Shown here: in pieces, positions 15,818 through 25,695 of the stretch
Position numbering within the stretch: position 1 is the first letter of the stretch
Layout: each line of letters begins with the position of its first letter
Assembly: GCF_034627025.1 (NCBI RefSeq)
Contig: NZ_CP141048.1
Location: 979,501-1,043,500 of the forward strand
Direction: 5' to 3'
DNA: 64,000 bases
From: Microvirga lotononidis
GTDB lineage: Bacteria; Pseudomonadota; Alphaproteobacteria; Rhizobiales; Beijerinckiaceae
Translations under genes and position numbers: made by a program
The notes under the pieces: generated by a model
The model's database searches: none
What the model was told of the DNA's origin: nothing
Seen by the model: only the letters and a program-made list of their open reading frames with translations

Positions 15818-17218
15818 TCAGACCCGCTCCCGCCACCAGGCGACCTGCTCGGCCACGCGCACGGGCGAGGTGCCGCCGAAGCTCGTGCGGGAGCGAACGG
15901 AGTTCTCGACCCCCAGCACGTCGTAGATGCCCTGGTGGATCTTCGGCTCGACGGCCTGCATGGCCTCCAGGGGGAGCTCCTCCAGGGTGCAGCTGCGCTT
16001 CTCCGCCTCCGAGACGATGCGGCCGGTGATGTGGTGGGCATCGCGGAAGGGGATGTTGAGGCTGCGCACCAGCCAGTCGGCGAGATCCGTCGCCGTGGAG
16101 AACCCGGCGCCGGCGACCGCCGCCATGCGCTCCGGCACGGGCTCCAGGTCCTGGATCATGCCGGTCATGGCCGCGAGCACGATCTCGATGGTGTCGGCCG
16201 CGTCGAAGAGCGGCTCCTTGTCCTCCTGCGTGTCCTTCGCGTAGGCGAGCGGCAGGCCCTTCATCACGGTCAGCAGGGACACCAGCGAGCCGACGACGCG
16301 GCCGCTCTTGCCGCGCACCAGCTCGGCAGCATCGGGATTGCGTTTCTGCGGCATCATGCTGGACCCGGTGGTCCAGCGGTCGGGGAGCTTCACGAAGCCG
16401 AAGGGCGCCGACATCCAGATGATGATTTCTTCCGCCAGGCGCGACAGGTGCATGGCGCAGATGGAGGCCGCCGCCATGAACTCCAGGAGGCTGTCCCGGT
16501 CGGACACGGTATCCAGCGAATTGCGGGTCGGCCCGTCGAAGCCGAGCGCCCGGGCGGTCATGTGCCGGTCGATGGGGAAGGACGTTCCGGCAAGAGCGCC
16601 GGCGCCCAGGGGGCACTCGTTCAGGCGCTTGCGGGAATCGCGGAAGCGGCCCCGGTCGCGGCCGAACATTTCCACATAGGCCATCAGGTGATGACCGAAA
16701 GTGACCGGCTGCGCGCTCTGGAGATGGGTGAAGCCCGGCATCACGGTGGCGGCATGGGCCTCGGCCTTGTCGAGGAGCGCCCGGATCAGGATGGTGAGCT
16801 GCTCGTCCGTCCGGTCATGGGCCTCGCGCACCCAGAGTCTTGTGTCGGTGGCGACTTGGTCGTTGCGGCTGCGGGCCGTGTGCAGGCGGGCCGCCGGATC
16901 GCCGACGATCTCGCGAAGCCTGCTTTCCACGTTCATGTGGATGTCTTCGAGCGCCGTCGAGAAGGTAAAGGAGCCGGACTCGATCTCGCCCAGCACCCGT
17001 TGCAACCCCTGATGGATCGCGTCCCGGTCGCTCTCGGCGATGATCCCCTGCTTGGCCAGCATGGCGCTGTGGGCGATGGAGCCCTGGATGTCCTGGGAAG
17101 CCAGTCGCTTGTCGAAGCCGATGGAGGCGTTGATGGCTTCCATGAGCGCGCTGGGCGAAGACGAGAATCGCCCGCCCCACATGGTGTTGGCACCTGACTT
17201 TTTGGCTTCTTCAGACAC
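15818..17218 (-). CDS. argH: Argininosuccinate lyase
   Basis: Final step of arginine synthesis: argininosuccinate to arginine and fumarate. A 466-residue member of the fumarase/aspartase superfamily. It shows [11 protein letters not shown] near 115-125, the catalytic-base histidine in FTHLQSAQP (about 165), and the family signature [10 protein letters not shown] at 285-294 with the active-site serine. Length is normal. The start codon is GTG at 17218 with only a weak upstream site. No other arginine genes are nearby. It is divergent from the dipeptide transporter operon with a spacer of about 190 bases. Confidence 0.95.
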   Translation of the reverse strand: MSEEAKKSGANTMWGGRFSSSPSALMEAINASIGFDKRLASQDIQGSIAHSAMLAKQGIIAESDRDAIHQGLQRVLGEIESGSFTFSTALEDIHMNVESRLREIVGDPAARLHTARSRNDQVATDTRLWVREAHDRTDEQLTILIRALLDKAEAHAATVMPGFTHLQSAQPVTFGHHLMAYVEMFGRDRGRFRDSRKRLNECPLGAGALAGTSFPIDRHMTARALGFDGPTRNSLDTVSDRDSLLEFMAAASICAMHLSRLAEEIIIWMSAPFGFVKLPDRWTTGSSMMPQKRNPDAAELVRGKSGRVVGSLVSLLTVMKGLPLAYAKDTQEDKEPLFDAADTIEIVLAAMTGMIQDLEPVPERMAAVAGAGFSTATDLADWLVRSLNIPFRDAHHITGRIVSEAEKRSCTLEELPLEAMQAVEPKIHQGIYDVLGVENSVRSRTSFGGTSPVRVAEQVAWWRERV

Positions 17219-17412
17219 GGTCGTTCATCCGATCAAGAGGGTCGGGGTGCCTTTGCCACAATTTGCCGTCTCAGGCCACCCTGCCCTCCCATTAAGCACG
17301 GTGCGCAATGTTTGCCAGTTTAAAACCAGTTGCTAGACTCGACAGCGCTTGTGTGATTTGCATTCATACTGGCGCAACAACAGGCGCTCTGATCGCCGTA
17401 AGGGAATGGCCA

Positions 17413-19008
17413 ATGAAGCGACTTCCGAAATTCCTCCTATCCGCAGCCATGGTTGCCACGATGGCGACCTCCTTCTCCGCCGTGATGGCGGCGACCCCGC
17501 CGGACACCCTGGTCCAGGCCTGGCAAAGCGACGACATCATCTCGCTCGACCCAGCCGAGGTGTTCGAGATGAATGCATCCGAGATCATCGGCAACACCTA
17601 TGAGCGCCTGATCACCTACGACATCAAGGACGTGTCCAAGATCTCCGGGCAGGTCGCCGAGTCCTGGACCGTGTCTCCGGACGGCAAGACCTACACGTTC
17701 AAGATCAAGCCCAACCGCAAGTTCGCCTCCGGCAACCCGATCACCGCCGAGGACGTGGTCTACTCCCTCCAGCGCGCCGTGGCGCTCGACAAGTCCCCCG
17801 CCTTCATCCTCGGCCAGTTCGGCCTGACGAAGGACAACATGAAGGACAAGATCAAGCAGACCGGCCCGCTTGAACTGACCTTCGAGGTCGACAAGCCTTA
17901 CGCCCCGACCCTGGTGCTCTACTGCCTCGGTAACTCGGTCGCCTCCATCGTCGACAAGAAGCTGCTGACGCAGAACGAGAAGGACGGCGACTGGGGCTAC
18001 AACTGGCTGAAGACCAAGTATGCAGGCTCCGGCCCCTACATTATGCGGGACTGGAAGGCGAACGAGGTCCTCGTTCTCGAGCGCAACCCGAACTACGAGC
18101 AGAAGACGCCGCTTGCCCGCGTGATCTACCGGCACATCAAGGAGACCGCGAGCCAGCGCCTGCTGCTCGAGAAGGGCGACGTCGATGTGGCCCGCAGCTT
18201 GAACCCCGAAGAGATCGCAGCCGTCTCCAAGAACCCGGACATCACGGTTCAAAGCGCTCCGAAGGGTACGGTCTATTATCTCGGCCTGAACCAGAAGAAC
18301 CCGAACCTGGCCAAGCCCGAGGTTCGCCAGGCTCTGAAGTACCTGGTCGACTACCAGGCGATCGCCGACACGATCATGAAGAGCAAGGGTGAGGTTCACC
18401 AGAACTTCCTGCCCAAGGGCTTCCTCGGCGCCGAGAGCAACAATCCGTACAAGCTCGACGTCGCCAAGGCCAAGGAGCTTCTCGCCAAGGCCGGACTGAA
18501 GGACGGCTTCTCCGTGACCATGGACACCCGTTCCACGGCGGAGATCACGGGCGTCGCTCAGGCCATGCAGGCGACTTTTGCCCAGGCCGGCATCAAGCTC
18601 GAAATCCTGCCGATGGATTCCAAGCAGGCCCTGACCAAGTACCGTGCCCGCCAGCACGATATTTATATCGGCAACTGGGGCTCGGATTATCAGGACCCGA
18701 ACTCCAACGCCGACACCTTCGCGGCGAACGACGACAACTCGGACAACGCGAAGGCCAAGCCGCTCGCTTGGCGCAATGCCTGGGATCCGGGTCCGCTGAC
18801 CGCCAAGACCCGCGCCGCCGTGATGGAGCGTGATGCCGAGAAGCGCGCGCAGATGTACAAAGAGCTGCAGAAGGCGGTTCTCGACGATGGTCCGTTCGTG
18901 ATCTTCCTGCAGCAGACTGAAGTCGCGGCCGTGCGCAAGAACGTACAGAACTTCGTTCTCGGCCCGTCGTTCAGCGACAACGATGTGTCCCAAGCGAAGA
19001 AGAACTGA
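17413..19008 (+). CDS. Dipeptide/oligopeptide ABC transporter substrate-binding protein
   Basis: A periplasmic receptor of the DppA/OppA class (SBP family 5), 531 residues. The signal peptide is MKRLPKFLLSAAMVATMA with cleavage near AVMAA. The family region NTYERLITYD is followed by VAESWTVSPDGKTYTFKIKP and then FASGNPITAEDVVYSLQRA, all standard. The start is supported by AAGGGA eight bases upstream. It heads a gene set with two permeases, two ATPases and a dipeptidase, so the ligand is probably a dipeptide. The exact peptide preference is unknown. Confidence 0.92.
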   Translation: MKRLPKFLLSAAMVATMATSFSAVMAATPPDTLVQAWQSDDIISLDPAEVFEMNASEIIGNTYERLITYDIKDVSKISGQVAESWTVSPDGKTYTFKIKPNRKFASGNPITAEDVVYSLQRAVALDKSPAFILGQFGLTKDNMKDKIKQTGPLELTFEVDKPYAPTLVLYCLGNSVASIVDKKLLTQNEKDGDWGYNWLKTKYAGSGPYIMRDWKANEVLVLERNPNYEQKTPLARVIYRHIKETASQRLLLEKGDVDVARSLNPEEIAAVSKNPDITVQSAPKGTVYYLGLNQKNPNLAKPEVRQALKYLVDYQAIADTIMKSKGEVHQNFLPKGFLGAESNNPYKLDVAKAKELLAKAGLKDGFSVTMDTRSTAEITGVAQAMQATFAQAGIKLEILPMDSKQALTKYRARQHDIYIGNWGSDYQDPNSNADTFAANDDNSDNAKAKPLAWRNAWDPGPLTAKTRAAVMERDAEKRAQMYKELQKAVLDDGPFVIFLQQTEVAAVRKNVQNFVLGPSFSDNDVSQAKKN

Positions 19009-19015
19009 CGCTTCG

Positions 19016-20074
19016 ATGGTTTCAGCAGTCATGAACGGGGGCGGAGGGCACGTCGGTGCCCTCCGCTCCTTCCTTAAAAAAGTCGTCCAGTTCGTCATCG
19101 TCCTGGCGACGACTCTCCTCGGCCTTGTCGCCGTCACCTTCTTCATCGGCCGCGTCGTTCCCATCGACCCCGTCATCGCCATCGTCGGCGATCGGGCGCC
19201 GGCCCATGTCTACGAGCGAACCCGTCAGGAACTCGGTCTCGACCGCCCCCTGATCGAGCAGTTCGTCATCTATGTGAAGAAGGCCGCGACCGGCGATTTC
19301 GGCAATTCCGTTCTCACCACGAACCCGGTGATGACCGATATCATCAACGTGTTCCCGGCGACGCTGGAACTCGCGACGCTCGGCACGATCATCGGTGTCA
19401 TCGTGGGCATTCCTCTCGGCGTTCTCGCTGCCGTCAAGCGCGGCAGCCTCCTCGATCAGTTCGTGCGCGTCCTCGGCCTCGTCGGCTATTCGGTGCCGAT
19501 CTTCTGGCTCGGCCTGATGGGCCTGCTGCTGTTCTACGCGAAACTCGGCTGGGTCGCGGGCCCGGGCCGAATCGACGTGACATATTCCTATCTCTATACG
19601 CCCGTCACCGGCATCGTTCTTCTGGACACGGCCATGCAGGGCCAGTGGGATGCCTTCTGGGATGCCGTCTCGCACGTCCTCCTGCCCGCCTGTCTGCTCG
19701 GCTATTTCTCGCTCGCCTATATCAGCCGCATGACGCGTTCCTTCATGCTCAACGAGCTGGCGCAGGAATACGTGATCGCCGCGCGGGTGAAGGGCCTGTC
19801 CGAGATGCGCGTGATCTGGCGCCATGCCCTGCGCAATGCGGCCGTTCCCCTCATCACAGTGATCGCCCTGTCCTATGCGAACCTGCTCGAAGGCTCCGTG
19901 CTCACGGAAACGGTCTTCGCATGGCCGGGCCTTGGCCAGTACATCACCAATTCCCTGCAGAACGCGGACATGAACGCGGTGCTCGGCGGAACCCTCGTGA
20001 TCGGGACCGTCTTCGTGCTGCTCAATCTCGTGTCCGATCTGCTCTACCGCCTGCTCGATCCGAGGACCCGCTGA
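19016..20074 (+). CDS. Dipeptide ABC transporter permease (DppB-like)
   Basis: The 352-residue inner-membrane subunit with six hydrophobic segments. Evidence is the N-terminal FFIGRVVPIDPVIAIVGDRA loop, typical of the B permease, and the cytoplasmic EAA-like loop EYVIAARVKGLSEMRVIWRH that contacts the ATPases. It begins seven bases after the binding-protein gene; an alternative ATG lies at 19031. Its stop overlaps the next start by one base (TGATG), so the permeases are translationally coupled. Confidence 0.9.
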   Translation: MVSAVMNGGGGHVGALRSFLKKVVQFVIVLATTLLGLVAVTFFIGRVVPIDPVIAIVGDRAPAHVYERTRQELGLDRPLIEQFVIYVKKAATGDFGNSVLTTNPVMTDIINVFPATLELATLGTIIGVIVGIPLGVLAAVKRGSLLDQFVRVLGLVGYSVPIFWLGLMGLLLFYAKLGWVAGPGRIDVTYSYLYTPVTGIVLLDTAMQGQWDAFWDAVSHVLLPACLLGYFSLAYISRMTRSFMLNELAQEYVIAARVKGLSEMRVIWRHALRNAAVPLITVIALSYANLLEGSVLTETVFAWPGLGQYITNSLQNADMNAVLGGTLVIGTVFVLLNLVSDLLYRLLDPRTR

Positions 20075-21006
20075 TGGCTGGCTCCCCTGCTCTCTCCCAT
20101 CCGACCGGCTGGCGGGCCTGGCTGCTCTCGCCGGAGCCGCATTCCCGCTGGCAGGCACGCCTCGGCCGCTTCTATCTCGGCTGGCGCGCCTTCTCCCGCA
20201 ACCCGCTCGCCGTGATCGGCCTCGGCATCGTCCTGCTGCTGATCCTGGTCGCGCTCTTCGCCGACGTCATCGCGCCCTATTCGCCGGTGGCCGGCGGCGA
20301 CCTGCGCACCCAGCGCCTGCTGCCCCCAAGCGAGACTTTCTGGCTCGGCACGGACGACCAGGCGCGGGACATCTTCTCGCGCATCGTCTACGGCTCGCGC
20401 ATCACCCTCTTCGTCGTGGTGCTGGTGGCTTTGATCGCGACGCCCATCGGCCTCCTGGTCGGCACCGTCGCGGGCTATCTCGGCGGCTGGGTCGACACGG
20501 TGCTGATGCGCATCACCGACATCTTCCTGGCCTTCCCGCGCCTCGTCCTGGCCCTCGCCTTCGTGGCGGCCCTGGGCCCGGGCATCGAGAACGCCATCAT
20601 CGCGATTGCGATCACCTCATGGCCACCCTACGCCCGCATCGCGCGGGCCGAGACCCTGATGGTTCGCAACAGCGATTTCATCGCCGCCGTGAAGCTGCAG
20701 GGCGCCTCCACGCCTCGCATCATCCTGGGTCATGTGGTGCCGCTCTGCGTCTCCTCGCTCATCGTTCGCGTGACCCTCGACATGGCCGGCATCATCCTGA
20801 CGGCAGCGGGTCTCGGCTTCCTCGGGCTCGGCGCGCAGCCGCCGATGCCTGAATGGGGCGCGATGGTCGCCACGGGCCGCAACTATCTCATCGACCAATG
20901 GTGGGTCGCCGCCATGCCCGGCATCGCCATCTTCGTGGTGAGCCTCGGCTTCAACCTGCTGGGCGACGGCCTGCGTGACGTTCTCGATCCGAAGGCTGCC
21001 AAATGA
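20074..21006 (+). CDS. Dipeptide ABC transporter permease (DppC-like)
   Basis: The 310-residue second permease. The N-terminus carries the extended cytoplasmic segment seen in C subunits (LGRFYLGWRAFSRNPLAVIG). Further on are HPLGTDDQ-like residues FWLGTDDQARDIFSRIVYGS, and an EAA loop with FIAAVKLQGASTPRIILGH near residues 205-223. The 3' end overlaps the first ATPase gene by four bases (ATGA), so all four membrane and ATPase genes are tightly coupled. Confidence 0.9.
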   Translation: MAGSPALSHPTGWRAWLLSPEPHSRWQARLGRFYLGWRAFSRNPLAVIGLGIVLLLILVALFADVIAPYSPVAGGDLRTQRLLPPSETFWLGTDDQARDIFSRIVYGSRITLFVVVLVALIATPIGLLVGTVAGYLGGWVDTVLMRITDIFLAFPRLVLALAFVAALGPGIENAIIAIAITSWPPYARIARAETLMVRNSDFIAAVKLQGASTPRIILGHVVPLCVSSLIVRVTLDMAGIILTAAGLGFLGLGAQPPMPEWGAMVATGRNYLIDQWWVAAMPGIAIFVVSLGFNLLGDGLRDVLDPKAAK

Positions 21007-21839
21007 CCAAGCCGCTTCTCGACGTCGAAGACCTGCGCGTCCGCTTCCATCTGCGCACCGGCACCGTGGAAGCGGTGCGGGGCGTGACCTTCCAGCTCGG
21101 CCGCGAGCGCCTCGGCATCGTGGGCGAGTCCGGCTCCGGCAAGTCGCAGACGGGGCGTGCCATTCTCGGGCTCACCCCTCCTCCGGGCGAAGTGACGGCC
21201 AAGCGCCTCGCCTTCGACGGGATCGATCTGCTCACCGCCTCGAAGCGGACGCTGCGCACCCTGCGCGGCGGGCGCATCAGCATGGTGATGCAGGACCCGA
21301 AATACTCGCTGAACCCGGTCATGACCATCGGCGAGCAGATCATCGAGGCGTATCAGGCCCACGCCAAAGCCAGTCGCGGGGAAGCCCGCGACAAGGCGCT
21401 CGCCATGCTGGAAGCGGTGAAGATGCGCGATCCGGCCCGGGTGTTCTCGCTCTACCCGCACGAGGTCTCGGGCGGCATGGGGCAGCGCGCCATGATCGCC
21501 ATGATGCTCGTGACCGATCCCGACCTGCTCATCGCCGACGAGCCGACCTCGGCCCTGGATGTGACCGTGTCGATGGAGGTCCTGCGCATCCTCGACGAAC
21601 TCGTCACCGAACGCGGCATGGGGCTGATCTTCATCTCGCACGACCTCAAGCTCGTCTCCTCCTTCTGCGACCGGGTGCTGGTGATGTATGCTGGACGCGT
21701 GGTCGAGGAGCTGGAGGCGAAGAACCTCCGCGAGGCGAAGCATCCCTATACGCAGGGGCTCATGCGCTGCCTGCCGACGCTCGCCGACGACGTTCGCCCG
21801 CTTCCCACCCTGAACCGCGACCCTGCCTGGGCGCTGTGA
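21003..21839 (+). CDS. Dipeptide ABC transporter ATP-binding protein (DppD-like)
   Basis: A nucleotide-binding subunit of 278 residues. Walker A is GESGSGKS near residue 40. The signature loop is the variant VSGGMGQR near 155. Walker B with the D-loop is LLIADEPTSALD near 175-186, and the H-loop is ISHDLKL. The C-terminal AKHPYTQGLMRCLPTL is the oligopeptide-transporter extension seen in DppD/OppD. Translation is coupled to the upstream permease by a four-base overlap. Confidence 0.92.
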   Translation: MTKPLLDVEDLRVRFHLRTGTVEAVRGVTFQLGRERLGIVGESGSGKSQTGRAILGLTPPPGEVTAKRLAFDGIDLLTASKRTLRTLRGGRISMVMQDPKYSLNPVMTIGEQIIEAYQAHAKASRGEARDKALAMLEAVKMRDPARVFSLYPHEVSGGMGQRAMIAMMLVTDPDLLIADEPTSALDVTVSMEVLRILDELVTERGMGLIFISHDLKLVSSFCDRVLVMYAGRVVEELEAKNLREAKHPYTQGLMRCLPTLADDVRPLPTLNRDPAWAL

Positions 21840-21854
21840 CAGGTGAAAGATCCG

Positions 21855-22634
<780 letters not shown>

Positions 22635-22670
22635 AACCGTTTCTTTAATCCAACTGTTTGGCACAACACC

Positions 22671-23744
22671 ATGTCCAGCTCCTCCCCGATGCCCGTCTTC
22701 GATGGCCACAACGACGTCCTCCTCCGCCTGATGCGCGGCAAGCTCCAGCCGGAGCGGGCTTTCCTGGAGGGCGACAATATCGGCCATCTCGATTGGCCGC
22801 GCATGAAGCAGGGCGGCCTCCTCGGCGGGTTCTTCGCCGTCTACGTGCCGTCGGAGAGCGACGGCACCGGCGTCGACGTGGACGCGCTCATGACGCAATC
22901 GCGCTACGACGTCCCCCTTCCGGCGCAGCTGGCGCTCGCACCGAGCCAGCAAGTCACCGTCCACATGGCTTCGCTCCTGATCCGCATCGAGCGCGCTTCG
23001 AAGGGCGAGGTGAAGATCTGCCGCACGGCCGCCGACATCCGCCAGTGCCTCGACACCGGCCGGCTTGCGGCCATCCTGCATATCGAGGGCGCCGAGGGCA
23101 TCGACCCCGACCTGCACATGCTGGACGTGCTCTACGAGAGCGGCCTGCGCTCCATCGGTCCGGTCTGGAGCCGCCCCAACATCTTCGGCCACGGCGTGCC
23201 GTTCCGCTATCCGTCGACGCCGGATACCGGCCCGGGCCTGACGGATCGCGGCCTCGAGCTGGTGCGCGCCTGCAACCGCCTGAAGATCATGATCGACCTC
23301 TCGCACCTCAACGAGAAGGGCTTCTGGGACGTGGCGCGTCTCTCCGATGCGCCGCTCGTCGCCACCCATTCCAACGCGTGGGAGATCTGCCAGCACTCGC
23401 GCAACCTGACCGACAAGCAGCTCGCCGCCATCCGCGAGAGCCGCGGCATGGTCGGCGTGAACTTCGCCACCTCGTTCATCCGCCCCGACGGCCAGCGCAA
23501 CGACGACACGCCGCTCGAGGAGATGATCCGCCACATGGATCACCTGATCGAGCATGTGGGGGTCGACGGGGTCGGCCTCGGCTCCGATTTCGACGGCGCC
23601 ACCATCCCGGCCGAGATCGGCGACGCGCGCGGCCTGCCCCGCCTCGTCGACGCCATGCGTCGCCACGGCTACGACGAAGCGACCCTGCGCAAGCTCTGCC
23701 ATGAGAACTGGGTGAACGTCCTGGAGCGCACCTGGGGTCAGTGA
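22671..23744 (+). CDS. Membrane dipeptidase-family dipeptidase
   Basis: A zinc dipeptidase of the renal dipeptidase family (M19), 357 residues. Metal and active-site residues are visible: the FDGHND opening (His and Asp zinc ligands), the bridging Glu in LHIEGAEGI near 140, HSNAWEICQHSRNLTD with two His near 235-245, and GLGSDFDGA. No signal peptide is present, so it should act in the cytoplasm. It follows the dipeptide importer by 36 bases on the same strand, suggesting imported dipeptides are hydrolysed at once. Bacterial relatives of this family cleave a range of dipeptides, including cysteinylglycine and D-containing ones. Confidence 0.88.
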   Translation: MSSSSPMPVFDGHNDVLLRLMRGKLQPERAFLEGDNIGHLDWPRMKQGGLLGGFFAVYVPSESDGTGVDVDALMTQSRYDVPLPAQLALAPSQQVTVHMASLLIRIERASKGEVKICRTAADIRQCLDTGRLAAILHIEGAEGIDPDLHMLDVLYESGLRSIGPVWSRPNIFGHGVPFRYPSTPDTGPGLTDRGLELVRACNRLKIMIDLSHLNEKGFWDVARLSDAPLVATHSNAWEICQHSRNLTDKQLAAIRESRGMVGVNFATSFIRPDGQRNDDTPLEEMIRHMDHLIEHVGVDGVGLGSDFDGATIPAEIGDARGLPRLVDAMRRHGYDEATLRKLCHENWVNVLERTWGQ

Positions 23745-23773
23745 GTTTTCCGGGACTGCCGGCACTTCTCATT

Positions 23774-23968
23774 GTCATTCCCGGCCGAAGCGTCAGCGGA
23801 GAGGAAGGGAATCCAAAGCGTTGCGCTTGATCCTGGATCCCCTTCCCGGCCTGCGGCCGCCGGGGATGACACCCACAACGTCATGGCCGGGCTCGTCCCG
23901 GCCATCTCGATAAGAAAAGCGCCGCACTTCACGTTATCGAGATCACCGGCACGAGGCCGGTGATGACG
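23774..23968. repeat. Compound dispersed repeat, family 1, copy A
   Basis: Three palindromic units in tandem: a long imperfect one starting GTCATTCCCGGCCGAAG and ending CGGGGATGAC (about 23774-23870), CGTCATGGCCGGG-5-CCCGGCCAT at 23879-23907, and ATCACCGGC-acgag-GCCGGTGAT at 23942-23964. The last two recur together at 29252-29341 and 38784-38892. It fills the space between convergent genes. Confidence 0.7.
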
Positions 23969-23979
23969 TGGCGGGAAAC

Positions 23980-24819
23980 CTAACGCTCCGCCTTCGATGT
24001 CAGCGCGAACACGCTCGCGATCCCGCCGACGCCCAGCATCAGCAGCAGGCTCACCGCATTGATCGCCGGGGTCGCGCCCTCGCGCATCTGGCCGTACATG
24101 GTGATCGGCAGCGGCGCGTCGGAACCGACCAGCATCAGCGTCGTGTTGAAGTTCTCGAACGACATGAGCAGCGCCACGAGCCCGGCGCCGATGAGTGCGG
24201 GGCTCAAGAAGGGCAGCGTGACGGTGCGCAGCACGCGGGCGCGGCTGGCGCCCAGATCGAAGGCCGCCTCCTCCAGCGAACGGTCGAACTTGCGCAGGCG
24301 CGCCGCGATGATGAGGGTCGAGATCGTCAGGATGAAGGAGAGCTGTCCCAGGATCACGAGGGTCAATCCGGGCCGCAGGAAGTCGAGATCGGTCTGAAGC
24401 CATTCCTCGAGGCCGTTCGCCAGCCGGGAGAAGAAGGCGAGAATCGAGATGCCGAGCACCACGCCGGGGATGACGAGCGGCCAGAGCATCATCATGGCGA
24501 GAAAGGTCTTGCCGCGGAACTCGGCCCGCTCGAGCACCCAGGCATTGACCGTGCCGAGGAGAACCGCGAGCACGGCTACGGGAACCGCGACCTTGAAGCT
24601 GTTGGCGATGCTGTCGAGCCAGATCGGGTCCGCCAGAACGCCCGGCTTGCCGAACACTTCGCCCGTACCGATGAACCATTCGAGGGTGAAGCCCCGCCAG
24701 GGCGGCGACGGGAACGGGCTGGCGTTGAACGCGAAGATCGCCACGATGAGCAGCGGCGCGAACAGGAAGACGTAGAACGCCGCGATGTAGAGTTTCCAAG
24801 CGATGGACGGGCGGTTCAT
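23980..24819 (-). CDS. Polyamine-type ABC transporter permease (PotC/YdcV-like)
   Basis: A 279-residue permease with six hydrophobic segments. The N-terminus AAFYVFLFAPLLIVAIFAFN is typical of the PotC group. The EAA loop EEAAFDLGASRARVLRTVTL near residues 190-210 contacts the ATPase. It is the last gene of a minus-strand operon in the order binding protein, ATPase, permease, permease. It starts six bases after the preceding permease stop. Substrate is inferred to be a polyamine or similar cation from the family. Confidence 0.88.
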   Translation of the reverse strand: MNRPSIAWKLYIAAFYVFLFAPLLIVAIFAFNASPFPSPPWRGFTLEWFIGTGEVFGKPGVLADPIWLDSIANSFKVAVPVAVLAVLLGTVNAWVLERAEFRGKTFLAMMMLWPLVIPGVVLGISILAFFSRLANGLEEWLQTDLDFLRPGLTLVILGQLSFILTISTLIIAARLRKFDRSLEEAAFDLGASRARVLRTVTLPFLSPALIGAGLVALLMSFENFNTTLMLVGSDAPLPITMYGQMREGATPAINAVSLLLMLGVGGIASVFALTSKAER

Positions 24820-24825
24820 GGTCTG

Positions 24826-25695
24826 TCAGGCCTGTTTCAGGGTGGTGCCGAGGCTCTGGCCGGTGAGGCGCAGGCCCAGCCACACGATGGCCGAGGAGAG
24901 CAGCAGAAGCAGCATGCCGAAGGCCGCGCCCTGTGGCCAGTTGAAGCGCGTGATGAACTGCGCGTAGATCTGCTCGGTGAACCACAGGCCATTCTTGCCG
25001 CCGAGCAGCACCGGCGTGGCGAAATTGCCGACGGTCAGCATGAACACGATGATCGAGCCCGCCACGATACCCGGCATCGCATGCGGAATGACGATCCGGC
25101 GCAGAACCGTCCAGCGGCTGCCGCCGAGATCGAAGCCCGCCTCGACGACGGACTGCTCCAGGCTTTCCAGCGCATTGGCGAGCGGCACGATCATGAACAG
25201 CAGGCCACCGTAGACGAGGCCCAGGATCACGGCGCCGTCGTTGTAGAGAAGCTCCACCGGCTGGTCGGCGAGGCCGACCGCCCGCAGGATATAGGAGACC
25301 ACGCCCGTCTCGCGCAGCAGCATCATCCATCCGAGAGTGCGCACGAGCTCCGACACCCAGAACGGCAGGAGGCACAGCAGCAGCAGCATCGCCTTCAGAC
25401 GGCCCTGCGCCACGCGGGCGATGTAGAGCGCGATGGGGAAGGCGAGCACGAGGGTCAGGGCGGTCACCAGGATCGACATGAAGGCCGTGCGCGCGAAAGT
25501 GCGCCAGTAAAGCGGCTCGGTGAAGAACTCGAGGTAATTGCCGAAACCGAAAGCATAGATTCGCGGCGCCACGCGCTCGCTGAAGGAGAGGATGAGGATC
25601 TCCACATGCGGCAGCACGATGAGAAGCCCGAGCCACAGGATCGCGGGCGCGACCAGCAGGAAGAACGTGAGGCGCGATGCCTGTTTCGTCATCAT
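24826..25695 (-). CDS. Polyamine-type ABC transporter permease (PotB-like)
   Basis: A 289-residue inner-membrane subunit with six hydrophobic segments, LTFFLLVAPAILWLGLLIVL being the first. The EAA-type loop VVEAGFDLGGSRWTVLRRIV lies near residues 190-210. The internal FWVSELVRTLGWMMLLRETG region is characteristic of the B permease in spermidine/putrescine-type systems. Its start overlaps the stop of the upstream ATPase gene by four bases, indicating coupled translation. Confidence 0.88.
   Translation of the reverse strand: MMTKQASRLTFFLLVAPAILWLGLLIVLPHVEILILSFSERVAPRIYAFGFGNYLEFFTEPLYWRTFARTAFMSILVTALTLVLAFPIALYIARVAQGRLKAMLLLLCLLPFWVSELVRTLGWMMLLRETGVVSYILRAVGLADQPVELLYNDGAVILGLVYGGLLFMIVPLANALESLEQSVVEAGFDLGGSRWTVLRRIVIPHAMPGIVAGSIIVFMLTVGNFATPVLLGGKNGLWFTEQIYAQFITRFNWPQGAAFGMLLLLLSSAIVWLGLRLTGQSLGTTLKQA

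Noticed and set aside
23774..23968. CRISPR array
   Set aside because: Units are palindromes of differing sequence with irregular spacing and no unique spacers of constant length; no cas genes are nearby.
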